Notes under the pieces: generated by a model
What the model was told of the DNA's origin: nothing
The model's input: only the letters and a program-made list of their open reading frames with translations
The model's database searches: none
Shown: piece by piece, positions 45,401 through 56,044 of the stretch
Layout: each line of letters begins with the position of its first letter
How positions within the stretch are numbered: position 1 is the stretch's first letter
NCBI GenBank assembly: GCA_963556495.2
Contig: OY747709.1
Span: 14,462,400 to 14,526,399 of the forward strand
Direction: 5' to 3'
From: Valencia hispanica
Taxonomy: Eukaryota; Chordata; Actinopteri; Cyprinodontiformes; Valenciidae
Length of the DNA: 64,000 bases
Program-made: the position numbers and the translations under genes

Positions 45401-46679
45401 ACACTGCCTGCACCCTGAACAGGTAGACCAGGTCCGGCGACACATTAGTAATGACCGCTTTCATACTCTGGTCTTCTGTCTTTATAAAAGTCTTTTCATC
45501 TGCTACGTCGCGTTTAACCCAGCTGTAGGAGACCATGTAACTCGTGATGGGGGGGTGGTAGATTGTCAGGGGGCGTTCCCAGCTCACCATCAAGGCTGTC
45601 TCGTTCAGCGCCTGGATCTTCATGCTCACTGGGGCACTGCTGCACACTCTAGAAGCCTCAGTGCTGTGTGGGCCTCCTAATATCTCAGTCAAATCTTTCA
45701 GCCATGCATCTTTTACAGCCGACTTAAAAATCTTCCTATTGTTCAGGTCCTGCAGGGGCCTGAAGTTGTTTGTCAGGTACTCGACAGACTTGACATGGTC
45801 CTGTTGTTCCGTTGTGAAGATAGAGTAAAAAGCATCCAGCTGTGAGTGGGACAGATACACGGGCCTGGAGAAGATGATCCACTCCACTACTTTGCTGCAG
45901 GGCGGGGTGGTCAAAGAGCCGGTGTATCGGTAATAACTGTCCACCGACGAAGGCAGCAGATCCCTCAAGATGAATGACCTGAGGTTGGTCTCCTTTTCAT
46001 GGTGCACCACTCCTTTCAATGCCTGGATGATTGGGTCCACAGCTGGGTTGTCTTTTTGCCCAAGCTCAAAGAAGACGGCCATAGCGGCGATGATACGTCT
46101 TTCCTTCATGGCCGCGTTGAGGCTGTCAAAGTCGTCTGAATTGTAAAGGTAGATCTGCATCTCTACGGGGAACCTTCTGCCATTTATGCTGTGCTCTGAG
46201 CCTGCTGATCCATTACTCTGGCCCCAGTGAAACTCCATCTTCTCAGCCTTAAAGCGCCCTGGCAGTCCAGCGCCTCTTACAAAGTAGTCATCCTTCAGGA
46301 GCACAGCGACTGTCTTTCCAGTGTTTTTCATGGTGGTCTGGTTGGACGACTCAATGTTGAACTTGTCGAACTCCAGCATCTGGTACTCGTCCAGAACCAA
46401 AGCTTGTTCATCTACAGTATCCACAGGGGATTGGTCCCTTGAAGCACACTCTGGGTAGGAGGTTGCCCAGCCTCGAGGCCCATGGCTTCCTGAATAGGAC
46501 CAGTAGGGGTCACCAGCTGTCCTCCGCTCCCTCATTACGCCTGTGCTCCCAGGACGGCTGCCTCCAGTGAAGCGAGATTGGTCACCCGATGCAACGGGCT
46601 GACAGTCTTTGCGTTCGGGCAAGGTTAAAAACAGCAGGGTTAAAATCCACCAGTGACTCGGTTCCCGTATTTTCCGCAT
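42445..46679 (-). pseudogene. ptprg: Intronless retrocopy of a PTPRG-type receptor tyrosine phosphatase, broken in its cytoplasmic half
   Basis: Read on the minus strand: a signal peptide ([11 protein letters not shown]), a carbonic-anhydrase-like domain, one fibronectin III domain, a Ser/Thr/Glu-rich stalk, a membrane helix ([20 protein letters not shown], 44428-44480), PTP D1 with [21 protein letters not shown] and VHCSAGVG, and PTP D2, ending ...AESMESLV at TGA 42445-42447. The ~1,410 codons match full-length PTPRG (about 1,445 in human). PTPRG normally spans dozens of exons; here there is no intron, so this is a processed copy. Lesions: a frame change at about 44517-44550; one missing base in the active-site Arg codon (43581-43582, two bases after codon GGG); TAA at 43542-43544; a one-base loss at about 42934. 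D2 already lacks the catalytic Cys (VHDECG), which is normal for the family. Confidence 0.93.
44517..46679 (-). CDS. Open ectodomain frame of the PTPRG-like retrocopy (720 codons)
   Basis: This is the only uninterrupted part of the retrocopy. Residues 11-20 form the hydrophobic signal segment. Residues ~58-323 are the carbonic-anhydrase-like domain ([11 protein letters not shown]..., [52 protein letters not shown]). Residues ~349-445 are fibronectin III (ALMVSWERP...[10 protein letters not shown]...VYLFRVQAV). A low-complexity stalk with a poly-Glu run (residues ~590-610) follows. Two of the three zinc-binding His of true carbonic anhydrases are replaced (EFHW, VEMQ), as in PTPRG itself. The frame ends with TGA at 44517-44519, about 35 bp before the membrane helix, so a product would be secreted and soluble. 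Whether it is transcribed is unknown; no promoter is evident. Confidence 0.45.
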   Translation of the reverse strand: MRKIREPSHWWILTLLFLTLPERKDCQPVASGDQSRFTGGSRPGSTGVMRERRTAGDPYWSYSGSHGPRGWATSYPECASRDQSPVDTVDEQALVLDEYQMLEFDKFNIESSNQTTMKNTGKTVAVLLKDDYFVRGAGLPGRFKAEKMEFHWGQSNGSAGSEHSINGRRFPVEMQIYLYNSDDFDSLNAAMKERRIIAAMAVFFELGQKDNPAVDPIIQALKGVVHHEKETNLRSFILRDLLPSSVDSYYRYTGSLTTPPCSKVVEWIIFSRPVYLSHSQLDAFYSIFTTEQQDHVKSVEYLTNNFRPLQDLNNRKIFKSAVKDAWLKDLTEILGGPHSTEASRVCSSAPVSMKIQALNETALMVSWERPLTIYHPPITSYMVSYSWVKRDVADEKTFIKTEDQSMKAVITNVSPDLVYLFRVQAVCQHDLRSDFSQTLLFRANTTRIFEGSRIVKTGMPTISPASSVDMAPISSGSSTWTSSGIHFSLVSMATGMGPSSSGSQATVASVVTSTLLAGLGVGGGVISSLPSSVWPTQRPPATQNPTHPSTPPSKPSTEQATSQGAESKKQAEDKQTADEGEEKEEENGEKEEEEEEEEEEVEKRKKDKNSPDNEEKQANSTVSEEPLIPTPASTAKEKGKGNTTAKANIAPASTGDDRLVDEGKRPTELNTVPTQEPHNDNAEMQIPQSSTVSPKNRSDGKGERVIGLLPSTLIHQSCPT

Positions 46680-46799
46680 GTTAGACTACTCATCGAGAGC
46701 AACAAGAAAAGGCAACGGGTGATTAAGTTAGTCCTTTTTTTTTCAACTCTATTAATTAGAATAAATGTTTTGATTAAATAAAACTTAATTTTCAGAGTT
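46680..46799. other. 5' flank of the retrocopy
   Basis: Only about 120 bp separate the retrocopy start codon from the next Tc1 relic. No TATA box or CpG island is obvious. Confidence 0.5.
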
Positions 46800-46804
46800 A
46801 CAGT

Positions 46805-47290
46805 GCAGTTGTCCTGTCATTGTGCAGAAACGGACAAACAGGTCTAACACAGTGCTTCAGGAAATGAGCCTCATGTCTACTGTGAAGCATGGAGCTGGAA
46901 GTGTCATGCTTTGGGGATGTTTTGCTACAGCGGGACCTGGCCAGCTTACCGTCATAGAGTCCACCATGAGTTCTAGCGTGTATCGAATGGGGTTTGGGGA
47001 AACTATGAGACCATCAGTGAAAAAATTTAAGCTGGAGCAGAACTGGAGCTTTCAACGTCACACTGGCTCAAAGACAACAGTAAATCCACCAAAAACAAAA
47101 CAAAAAAATGGCTGAGAATTAGGAGATAGAAAGTCCTGGGTTGAGTCAAAGCCCAGATCTTGTTTCTGTTGAGATGCTAAGGTTACTTGAAACAGGCTGC
47201 AACTTGCAAATAATCCCTGAAAAATCTCACAACTGAAAGTAAGGAGTGGGGCAAACTTTCCCCAGACTGGTAAAAGATTACAAGAATTCA
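46805..47290 (+). mobile_element. Tc1/mariner relic
   Basis: The + frame 46822-47115 reads SLMSTVKHGAGSVMLWGCFA then TAGPGQL, the canonical G-G-S-x-M-x-W-G-C-F-A-x-x-G-x-G core around the second catalytic Asp, followed by V-x-K-F-K-L-E-Q-N. The upstream and downstream portions are decayed (…cagcccagatcttgtttctg). It lies immediately 5' of the retrocopy. Confidence 0.8.
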
Positions 47291-48597
47291 ATGTTGGTCA
47301 TAGTGTCTGTTATGAGATGGGGTGTCTTAACATTTTCCTCATTCAGAATACACATTTTAGTTAATATCTTTAGCTTAGTTGGTAAAACATGGTTAAATTG
47401 TGGCATTTAACTGTAATTAAATTGCTTTCTTTTCACCGTTTTGTCCTACTGCATTCATGCTACATACATGCTAAAGGTATATTTACAAACCTAATAAATT
47501 TCCAGTTGATTAATAAACTGAACTGTAAACAGCTGAATATATATATATATATATTGCTTCCTGTGTTTGTCTTTGTGCTATTTGATTGGATGATATTCTC
47601 ATCTCACTCCCTGTCCCCGAAGCAGCGCCCTCCATCCTTCCTTTAAGTTGGCTCGGATGACTCCTGCGTCGACACAGCCTCTTTGAAGTAGGCTGACAGC
47701 GCACACCAACCACATATGCAGGTAGACTTAACCATAAGCCTTATCAGGTTGCTCCAGCTGCGCTGCCAGACGCTAGCCTCCACTCTCCGTCTGTCTGCCA
47801 GAGTTAAACTGGGGGGTGTTTAAAATTAGATTTAACATCGATCATTTTCCTGGTCTGAAAGGGGCCCAGTGTCAGAGGCTGGCAAGGGCAATCCCTCACC
47901 CACCATCCGTCTGCCTCGCCTAAACACACCATCAGTCAGGGCTCGGAGAGGGGGTGAAGCAGATAGATGGAGAAGGAAAAACAAACAAGGGACGAAAGTA
48001 ATGAAGGGGAGTGTCAAGATGCAAGACAAGGAAGGATGGAAATGAAAGAGAGGATAGAGTAGAGGGTAAGAAGTCAAAAACAGAAGGTCAGTGAGATGGT
48101 AGATAATTTTAGAACCATAACAAAAGCCTTCCAAGAAACACTGAGCTTCTGAAGAGAAAATTGAGTTTGTTGCAAAACAGTTTAAATTGATAATTGATTG
48201 AATTCCTGTTGCTCCTAAATGGATAACGGACATTGAACCATGATGATAAACACAGCTCCCAACAGCTGCATCATTTACATGACTGATTTGCTTTGGTAGC
48301 TGTATTTTCATCCTTCATTTTTCTTTATTAAATCAATTGGAAAGCAATTCAGCTAACCTGCAGTTTGAGAGGTTACATGATAGGTAACAGTGACAAATTA
48401 TGTGTTTAAAAGTAAATAAATAAACAATTAACTGAAATTGTTTCTCAACTATTTTCCTATCTCAGGGTAGGATGGATAGTTAGCAAAAGTTTAAGTTGAG
48501 TTTTCAGGTCCCGCTCTTTTTCTAAGTGTAAATTGAGTCAAAGCAGGGTATAGCGATTTGTTTTCATTATTATTATTATTAGTAGTAGTATGAATAA
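47291..48597. other. Unassigned spacer
   Basis: A short (TA)8 lies at about 47538-47553. 47740-47960 is GC-balanced and non-repetitive. The 159-codon minus-strand frame (47832-48311) has no family features and is probably chance. Confidence 0.4.
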
Positions 48598-48968
48598 TAA
48601 TAATAAACAAGTGCTGCACTGTTGGTAGCACTGTTGCCTTGCAGCATTAAGGTCCTGGGAATCTTTCTGCGTGAAGTTTGCCTGTTCTTCCCAGGCATCA
48701 TGGGTTCTCTCCCGGTACTTCAGCTTCCTCCCACAGTCCAAAAACATCACTTTTAGCTTAATTGTTCTCTCTAGCCCTGCCCTTAGGATTGCATGTGTGT
48801 GCATGGTTGTTTGTACTGTATGTATCTGAGTTGCCCTGTGATGACCTGGCGACCTCTCTAGGGTGGGCTCCGCCTCTTGACTGATGACAGTGGGAGGTAG
48901 GCACCAGCGACCCTGCAAGGCCAAACGGTTATAGACGATGGATGGATGGATGGATGGATGGATGGATA
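48598..48968 (+). mobile_element. tRNA-like SINE with (GATG)n tail
   Basis: The head is tgttggtagcactgttgcct then tgcagcattaaggtcctggg. The body has gggttctctcccggtacttc, agcttcctcccacagtccaa and gacctggcgacctctctagg. The tail is six to seven GATG units (48940-48966). A reversed 3' end of the same family is at 50391-50548. Confidence 0.75.
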
Positions 48969-48973
48969 GTAAT

Positions 48974-49307
48974 AAATAATAACAGGCAACAAACAAATAA
49001 CAGAATGTATTGGCAGAACAAGTACTTTTAAAATGAAAAAGGAAAACATATAAGATCATCAGTGGAAGTAGGAAGGTTTGAACCAGTGAAAGAAATCTAA
49101 GGATCATGATAGATGAGAAGAAAACGTTCTCTACCTTGTTAAATAATAACAGGTAACAAACAAATAACAGAATGTATTGGCAGAACAAGTACTTTTAAAA
49201 TGAAAAAGGAAAACATATAACATCATCAGTGGAAGTAGGAAGGTTTGAACCAGTGAAAGAAATCTAAGGATCATGATAGATGAGAAGAAAACGTTCTCTA
49301 CCTTGCT
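48974..49307. repeat. 167-bp head-to-tail tandem duplication
   Basis: 48974-49140 and 49141-49307 are identical except for about three substitutions (ggcaac/ggtaac, ataagatc/ataacatc, and the last bases tt/ct). The first copy starts directly behind the SINE tail. The near-identity shows a recent event, or a local assembly duplication. Confidence 0.95.
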
Positions 49308-50390
49308 TGTAGGTAGAATGGACAACAAGTAATTCATACTGAAGAATGTGTGGTGATTACATTCCGAATTGTTTGTTAATGGCAAGAAAGAGTTAATTTA
49401 GAGTGATTAAAGGTCAAGAAAAAGAATCGAAGTTGTCTCAGTCCGACCTGTTCTGTGCCAGTCCCCTAATCCTGTCCCCCGTCAGGCTGCACATTCATCG
49501 GTGAACCAGCATCCAAAACCTTTCCAAGCATGATGTTCTTTCTGTGCCACAATCCATCTACCACACCGTGATCATGGCCTCGCAGCTGTAATGCCAACTC
49601 ACTGGACTGTGCTAATACCATCAGCATTCTAGTTATGTTTGTGAGGCATGACCTTGCCGAATGCAAGCAACATTGATTTTATATCCCTCCTCCTAGGAAG
49701 GTTTGTAGCATCGTTAGCCTCAGTATCTGGCCATTCATCTTAGTAGAGGGCAATATTTTAGTGGGATCAGAGTGATTAAGCAGTTAAGATTTCTACTGAT
49801 GGATTTCATCGACACTACGACAAACTGTTTCTCCATCACTGGATAAACATCAGACATAGTTTCTGTTCACTTAATTTCTGAAATGGTTTTCCTATTACTG
49901 TCTTAATGGCTGTTCAATTACAGTTTCCATCAGTTTGAACTGAATGTGAATTAGCCCAACAGTATTGACTATGGACTGCAGTCCACTATTTGTACAAAGG
50001 GCCCATTTGTGGCATGAAAATTGGTTTTGCTTCAGGCATGAATACAAAGGGCTTTAACAATAAGGAGAAAGCAGACAGTTTCATCTTCACGGCTGCAGAC
50101 TCAAAGAATAATGAGGTTTACCAGCAAAATTCTTTAAGACATCTAACTCAGAGAGAACTGTTTTGTGCTGGTCACTATGAACTGTTCAGATTTAATGCAG
50201 CAAATAAGTCCTATATGAAAAAATACATTTATAAAAACAGCATTGTGTTGTTCTATAGACTGTAATGTGTAAACAACTCTGTATTCATGGATGTCCCATT
50301 AAATATTCAGTTCTTTTTTTATCTCCAGAATGAAAGTGATTTTTTTGCACCCATTACAAACCGCACTCAGCAAAATATTTGTTAGGATAT
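49308..50390. other. Unassigned spacer
   Basis: Nothing recognised. The 91-codon + frame at 49990-50265 shows no known features. Confidence 0.4.
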
Positions 50391-50548
50391 CCATCCATCC
50401 ATCCATCCATCCATCCATCCATCCATCCATCCATCCATCCATCAATTTTCTACACCGTATATCCTATACAAAGTTGCGGGGGTGGGGGCATAATTGGGTG
50501 AGAGGCGGGGTACACCCTGGACAGGTCGCCAGTCCGCCGCAGCGATAG
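50391..50548 (-). mobile_element. tRNA-like SINE, 3' end, minus strand
   Basis: (ATCC)12 at 50391-50441 is followed by gaggcggggtacaccctgga then caggtcgccagtccgccgca. This is the reversed 3' body of the SINE family at 48598. The tRNA-like head is absent (5' truncated). Confidence 0.75.
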
Positions 50549-50559
50549 TTAGGATATCC

Positions 50560-51062
50560 TACCCCAAAATAGTTACTGTTACTTCATTTGACTGAAATAA
50601 CTTCAGTGGGACACATCTACCTATCTCTGACATGGGAAGTTAGTCCCACTCCTCATATTCACTTGTAGCCTCTTTCACAAAACAATGGCACCACTTTGCC
50701 GCAAAGAGGAGGCAGCATCAGGGACTGTTTGGTCATTCATAAGTGGTCAAGTCCGGCGCTCCGGCAATATTGCTATCAAGCTTGGCGGCACAAAATATTC
50801 TCGCCTCGCCATGCTTCCACGATTTACTCAAAGGACACACTGTGGCGGCAGTATTACCCTGATATGCCACCACGGTGTGTCTTTTAAAAACAGGCTTGTG
50901 AGATGTTTAAAGATTTCTTGCATGTCCCTGCATGTAATTTCATACATTCCCAAACAATGACACTTCCACCTCCAGCTTCACAGTTAAGGTTCTTCTCCTG
51001 GAATGCAGTTTTTAGTTTTGTCAAGATAATTCGGTTTCAGACTCATCTGTCTAAAGAATAAT
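50560..51062 (-). mobile_element. Tc1/mariner relic, 3' half
   Basis: 50930-51060 on the minus strand resembles the Tc1 central region (cattcccaaacaatgacact, tccacctccagcttcacagt, ttcggtttcagactcatctg). Its continuation lies at 51650-51945, across an inserted element. Confidence 0.55.
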
Positions 51063-51065
51063 ATT

Positions 51066-51648
51066 CCAGAAGTCCTGGGGAATCGTTTATGAAACTTTGC
51101 GCAGAATCCTTACTAAAACCGTACTCAAGCACAGCAAAAGATTTTACGTATGCAAAGAAATTTTCTAATTTATAAAACCTTGATTACACACAACTGCAAG
51201 CAATTTCCGCTTTATAAATAAAATTCTCCCTAGAAATGTGCTCAGCTGATTTTGGATCATATCCCCCCTCTTATATGCCCACTTTCTGCCATACACAGTT
51301 AAAGCAAAGTACCGAATAATTATTCTAGACTTAAGTCTGGTGATTTGGGGCTTATCACAGGAACCGAGAGGTAGAGAAAATGCAATTCCACTTAGACTGA
51401 AATGGAGGTGCTGAGTTTCACGTGGAGGCATGACATTTTTTTTTTATTTCAATCAATAAATAAAATTTGATCTATCCTATGTAGAGCTTTACTCAGCCAA
51501 AAGGCGACCAATGTGCTTCGCAGTAAAAGACTAAAATATAATTGGCAATAAAAAAGTGCAAGAAGACAACAAGAGTAAAGAGTTTAAAATAAAAGCAGCA
51601 GCACAACCCTTTTATGCATAAGCAAGCTATATAAATGAGTCCTTGTCT
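51066..51648. mobile_element. Non-autonomous DNA element inserted in a Tc1 relic
   Basis: The left end is gtttatgaaactttgcgcag and the right end is ataagcaagctatataaatg, imperfect inverted complements. This is a short copy of the family at 23205 and 25060. Tc1 sequence continues on both sides. Confidence 0.65.
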
Positions 51649-51649
51649 A

Positions 51650-51947
51650 TTTGTGCTATCTGGAAAGGTCCATCTGGCCTTCATATTTTCTTAAGCATGC
51701 ACCTTTATGTCGGCAACACCAAAACCCTGTTGCAGACCCTGAGATGACATTTCAGGGATTTGGGCATTTTTAGTGTCTTGCGGTCTGCTTTCAGGGGGAA
51801 CTTGTGTGGACGGCCAGACCTGGACATGTTGCCAGTTTTTTATTACATCTCCACTTGTAAATAATTTTCCACACAGTGGAATGGCTAATTTCAAATTCTT
51901 TTGTGAGCTCTTTAAATCCTTTACCAGACTGGTGAGGTGAAAGGCAA
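51650..51947 (-). mobile_element. Tc1/mariner relic, 5' half
   Basis: The sequence gaacttgtgtggacggccag, acctggacatgttgccagtt, cacacagtggaatggctaat, then ttttgtgagctctttaaatc follows the fish Tc1 N-terminal transposase part on the minus strand. It is cut on its right side by the L2 LINE insertion at 51948. Confidence 0.7.
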
Positions 51948-54715
51948 GGCAATTTTATTTGTATAGCACACTTTCAACAGCAGGGTAATTCAAGGTGATT
52001 TACATGATTTGGTGATTTAAAAAAAACAAAAAAAACACATGGAATATAACATTGGAAATTAAAAGTACACACATTAAACATGATACACAAATCAAAAAAG
52101 CAAGAGAGCATGAACACATTTCATACATATGACATCAAGCATTTACTCAAAGGCAATTCTAAACAGATGGGTTTTTAGTCTCGATTTAAAGCAGTTCAGA
52201 GTTTCAGCACCTCTACACTCGTCAGGAAGTCTGTTCCAGATAAGGGGAGCATAGAAACTGAAAGCTGCTTCTCCATGTTTAGTTCTGAGTCTAGGGATGT
52301 TTAGTAGGCTAGAGTTGGAGGACCTGAGTGGTCTTGGTGGTTGGTACTGTGACAACAGGTCTTCAACATATTTTGGTGCTAAGCCATGTAATGATTTATA
52401 AACTAGTAGGAGTATTTTGAAGTCTATTCTCTGAGCTACAGGGAGCCAGTTTGAGGACTTTAGAACTGGGGTGATGTGCTCTACTTTCCTGGTTCTAGTG
52501 AGGACTCGAGTGGCAGCGTTCTGGATCAGCTGCAGCTGTCTAATTGACTTTTTAGGCAGACCTGTGAAGATGCTGTTGCAGTAATCAATCCGACTAAAGA
52601 TGAACGCATGGATGAGTTTTTCTACGTCCTGTTGCGACATCAGTCGTTTAATCCTAGAAATGTTCTTCAGGTGATAGAACGCTGACCTTGTTATTGCCTT
52701 TATGTGACCCTGGAGGTTCAGGTCTGAGTCCATTACTACACATAGGATTCGTGCCCGATCAGTAGTTTCTAGCTGTATTAATTGAAGCTGTGTGCTGACT
52801 CTTGATCGTTCCTCCTTGGGTCCAAAAATAATTACTTCAGTTTTGTTTCTATTCAGCTGGAGAAAGTTATGGCACATCGATCCATTTATTTGGTCAATGC
52901 ATTGATTTAGGGTTTGAATGGGTTCAGAGTCACCTGGTGACATTGTAATGTAGAGCTGAGCATCATCCTCGAAGTTATGGTAGCTAATGTTATTGGATGC
53001 TATAATCTTGCCTAGCGGGAGCATGTAGATGTTAAATAAGAGGGGCCCCAGGATGGAGCCCTGGGGCACCCCACATGTGATTTCTGTTCGTTCTGATGAA
53101 AAGTTTCCTATTGAAACATAGAAGTCCCTGTTCTTTAGGTAAGACTCGAACCAACCAAGTAGTGTACCAGAGAGTCCGACCCAGCTCTCCAGTCGTTCCA
53201 ATAAAATATCATGATCAACAGTGTCAAATGCTGCACTGAGGTCCAACAGAACCAGCACTGTGGTTCTACCACAGTCTGTATTTATGCGGATGTCATTAAA
53301 TACTTTGACGAGGACAGTCTCGGTGCTGTGGTGAGCACGGAAACCAGACTGAAAAACATCAAAACGGTTTGTCATTGTTATGAAGCTATTCAACTGCTGA
53401 AACACAGCTTTTTCAATAATCTTACTGATGAATGGGAGATTAGAGATTGGCCTGTAGTTCTGCATTAACGTGTTGTCCAGATTTTTCTTCTTTAGCAGTG
53501 GTTTAGTAACTGCTGTTTTTAAAGCCTGAGGGAAGACACCTGACAGGAGGGATGAGTTCACTATTTGAACAAGATCAGAACCAATAACAGGAAGAACTTT
53601 CTTTAGAAAAGCTGTGGGTAGGATATCAAGACAGCAGGAGGAGGAGATTAATTGGATAATGATTTTTTCAAGGCTGTTCTGGACATTTTCTCTACATTGT
53701 TGTTGATTGGGGATGGCACTGGTTGTGGGTTCGATATTGAGGTACAGATTGACCGTCTAATTGTTAGAATCTTTTCAGTGAAAAAGCTGGCAAATTAATT
53801 GCAGGCCCTGGTAGAGTTTAGTTCAGGGGCTACTGTCACTAAAGGATTAGTTAGTCTTTCCACTGTTGCAAATAGAGTCCGTGCATTATTAATGTTTCTG
53901 TTGATGATTTCAGAAAATAACGATCCCCTAGCATCTTTTATAGTTAGCTGATATCTATTCAGTCTCTCTTTGTAGATCCCACAGTGAACCTGGAGTCGAG
54001 TTTTCCGCCATTTTCTCTCGGCTCGTCGACACTCTTTTTTCACTACGTACCAGTGGATTACTTGTCCACGGAGACTTCTTTCTACCTGAGACTACTTTCA
54101 CTTTAGTTGGAGCAATGGAATCCATGATGTCTGAGATTTTCGCAAGGAAATTATCTACCAACTTATTTACTGAGTTTGAGTTGGGAGATGAAGGGGATGT
54201 TGTGGAAGGGTAAATAAGTTTAAAGGTTTCTACTGAAATGTCCCCTAGAAAACGCTTTTTTATAGTGGTCTTACTGTGGCTGGATAATTTAGCAGAGATG
54301 GTACTTTCAAAGAAAATACAGAAATGGTCAGATAATGCAATATTAATTACCGAGATGTTGGAAATATTTAAACCTTTGCTGATAATTAAGTCCAGAGTGT
54401 GTCCTTTATTGTGTGTTGGTTGTTTGACATGCTGGGTCAGGCCGAAGTTGTGGAGAGTATCATCTAATGTTTTTGCTTGTCTATCTTGGGGGTTGTCGGT
54501 ATGGATGTTAAAATCCCCCACGATGATTAGTTGGTCATAGTCGATACATATTACAGAAAGAAGGTCATTGAAATAATGATACAATCTTCTATCTGAAGGC
54601 CTCAGATAGCGCTTTGTTTTTTTGAAAATCTGTTGTATATAAATCTTTAAGGAACAGGGGGCAGGATTTGTAAATAAAATAAACATCCATGTCCTGTTTT
54701 TCAATGCTGTTGGGT
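51948..54715 (-). mobile_element. L2-type LINE, long 5'-truncated copy
   Basis: The 3' tail (aaggcaaggcaattttattt, gtatagcacactttcaacag) is at the low-coordinate end. Going upstream on the minus strand come the reverse transcriptase (52143-53561, 472 codons open: [45 protein letters not shown], then the C-terminal [10 protein letters not shown]), a broken linker (53562-54043), and the C-terminal part of the endonuclease (54043-54734: IVGDFNIHTD, HTLDLIIS, LSDHF). The first part of the endonuclease and ORF1 are missing. The polymerase box that should read YADD is FEDD here (52962-52973), so even the open frame is very likely inactive. Confidence 0.9.
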
Positions 54716-55030
54716 GATGAAGCGTTATAAACAAAAAAGAATGAGCCCACCCACGTATCGCTCCATTTTCTTAAACTGGCGGTGTGCTGCAAAATGTGCT
54801 GCAGTTCGGGGTCCGAATTTCCCGCGCTGTCCTACGGATGTGACGTCAATTGACACGGCTTGCGTGTTCTCAACAGCTTTAAAAGAGGAAGAAAAATGGT
54901 CGCAGACCTCCATTGATTTAATTCTGAGAATGGATTCTTCTCTTCTGCAACTGGGAAACGACCAAGGACGACTCACAGCCCACTAAAAAGTGGCACTAAG
55001 AAAAAGAAGTGTGTCACTGTGAAGAGGTAT
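54716..55030. other. GC-richer unassigned block beyond the LINE 5' truncation point
   Basis: Both strands keep ~85-90 codons open here (54714-54986 +, 54725-54976 -), with a balanced composition. It may be an exon-like piece or a different TE. I recognise no domain. Confidence 0.25.
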
Positions 55031-55726
55031 GTTTTTTGTGAAGCGTTTGTGCGCGCTCCCGTGTGGCTGGCTGCAGTTACTTGCAGCGCCGGCCTCGTCG
55101 CTCGTGAGTTTCGTTTCTTCATTCTGCCCCATGCTCCTTTAATGTCTAATGTTTAAACAGAGCTTCTTCACAATGCTCTGTTATGATGTTCTCATCATGT
55201 CAACCTGATGTGATATGTTTTTGTGCGCTTTTAACCATTTTAAGTGAGAATAGATAATTTTTTCCTCACCCAAAACTGCTTTATCTTTCTTTTTTTTATG
55301 TTTTGACGGCTTATTTATATTACTTGACTTTTTCAGTATTGTTCAAATTTATACAAAGTATATTGTATAGTCTCCTAATTTTTCACCTGAGTGTACATAC
55401 TGACTAATTTATTTGCTTATATTTTGACATCTAGGTGTGCGGTGTTCCAACTTCTGCAATGTTTTATGTTGCAACATACTTAAAAGCGAATGTATTTGAG
55501 CAGATCAACTGTTGAGTATAATGTTACAGAAATGCCTAAGAAATTCATAGTCTATATCATTTGTTTTTTGAAAATATGTTCCAACACCACTTGTGCGACC
55601 TGTGTTTACAATATTCTTTTTTTTAAAACCTGGCTATGTGTGTACATGGCCTCAGTGATGCTGTTGTTTTTGTTATATATGTATTTGTTGTTTTTTGCTG
55701 TGAGTTCTTGGTTCCAGTTGTTTGTT

Positions 55727-55732
<6 letters not shown>
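55031..55732. other. Unassigned spacer
   Basis: AT-rich; nothing recognised. Confidence 0.4.

Positions 55733-55802
<70 letters not shown>
55733..55802. repeat. (CT)n microsatellite
   Basis: About 34 CT units. The flanking 156-codon frame is an artefact of this serine/leucine repeat. Confidence 0.97.
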
Positions 55803-55805
<3 letters not shown>

Positions 55806-56044
55806 GATTTAGAAGCAGACTTTTAAGGTGTTTTCTTTATTCCTCTTCGTTTATGCTATTCTTAATTCCCTCTGTCCCTTTTAACTTTTTGCCGCACCTC
55901 TCTTCCTTTTTCCCTTTTTTTTGTCTTTGCTTCCGAAGCAATTTCTACCAAAGATTTTAATACATAAATATATAATTCAAGTGGAGTATTTAAGCAAAAG
56001 CTGTAATGGTCCACTTGTGAAAGTAAATCTGTTGGGCTTTTTCT
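55803..56044. other. Unassigned spacer
   Basis: Pyrimidine-rich, nothing recognised. Confidence 0.4.

Noticed and set aside
42445..46679. Treating this as the functional, multi-domain PTPRG gene
   Set aside because: No introns, three frame breaks, a nonsense codon and loss of the active-site Arg codon point to a retrocopy.
47832..48311. 159-codon minus-strand frame
   Set aside because: No domain, weak composition and no splice or promoter context; likely chance in GC-balanced DNA.
53211..53468. Plus-strand frame over the L2 reverse transcriptase
   Set aside because: Shadow of the 472-codon minus-strand RT frame.
55490..55960. 156-codon + frame with a long Ser-Leu repeat
   Set aside because: A (CT)n microsatellite translated in frame; the flanks look non-coding.
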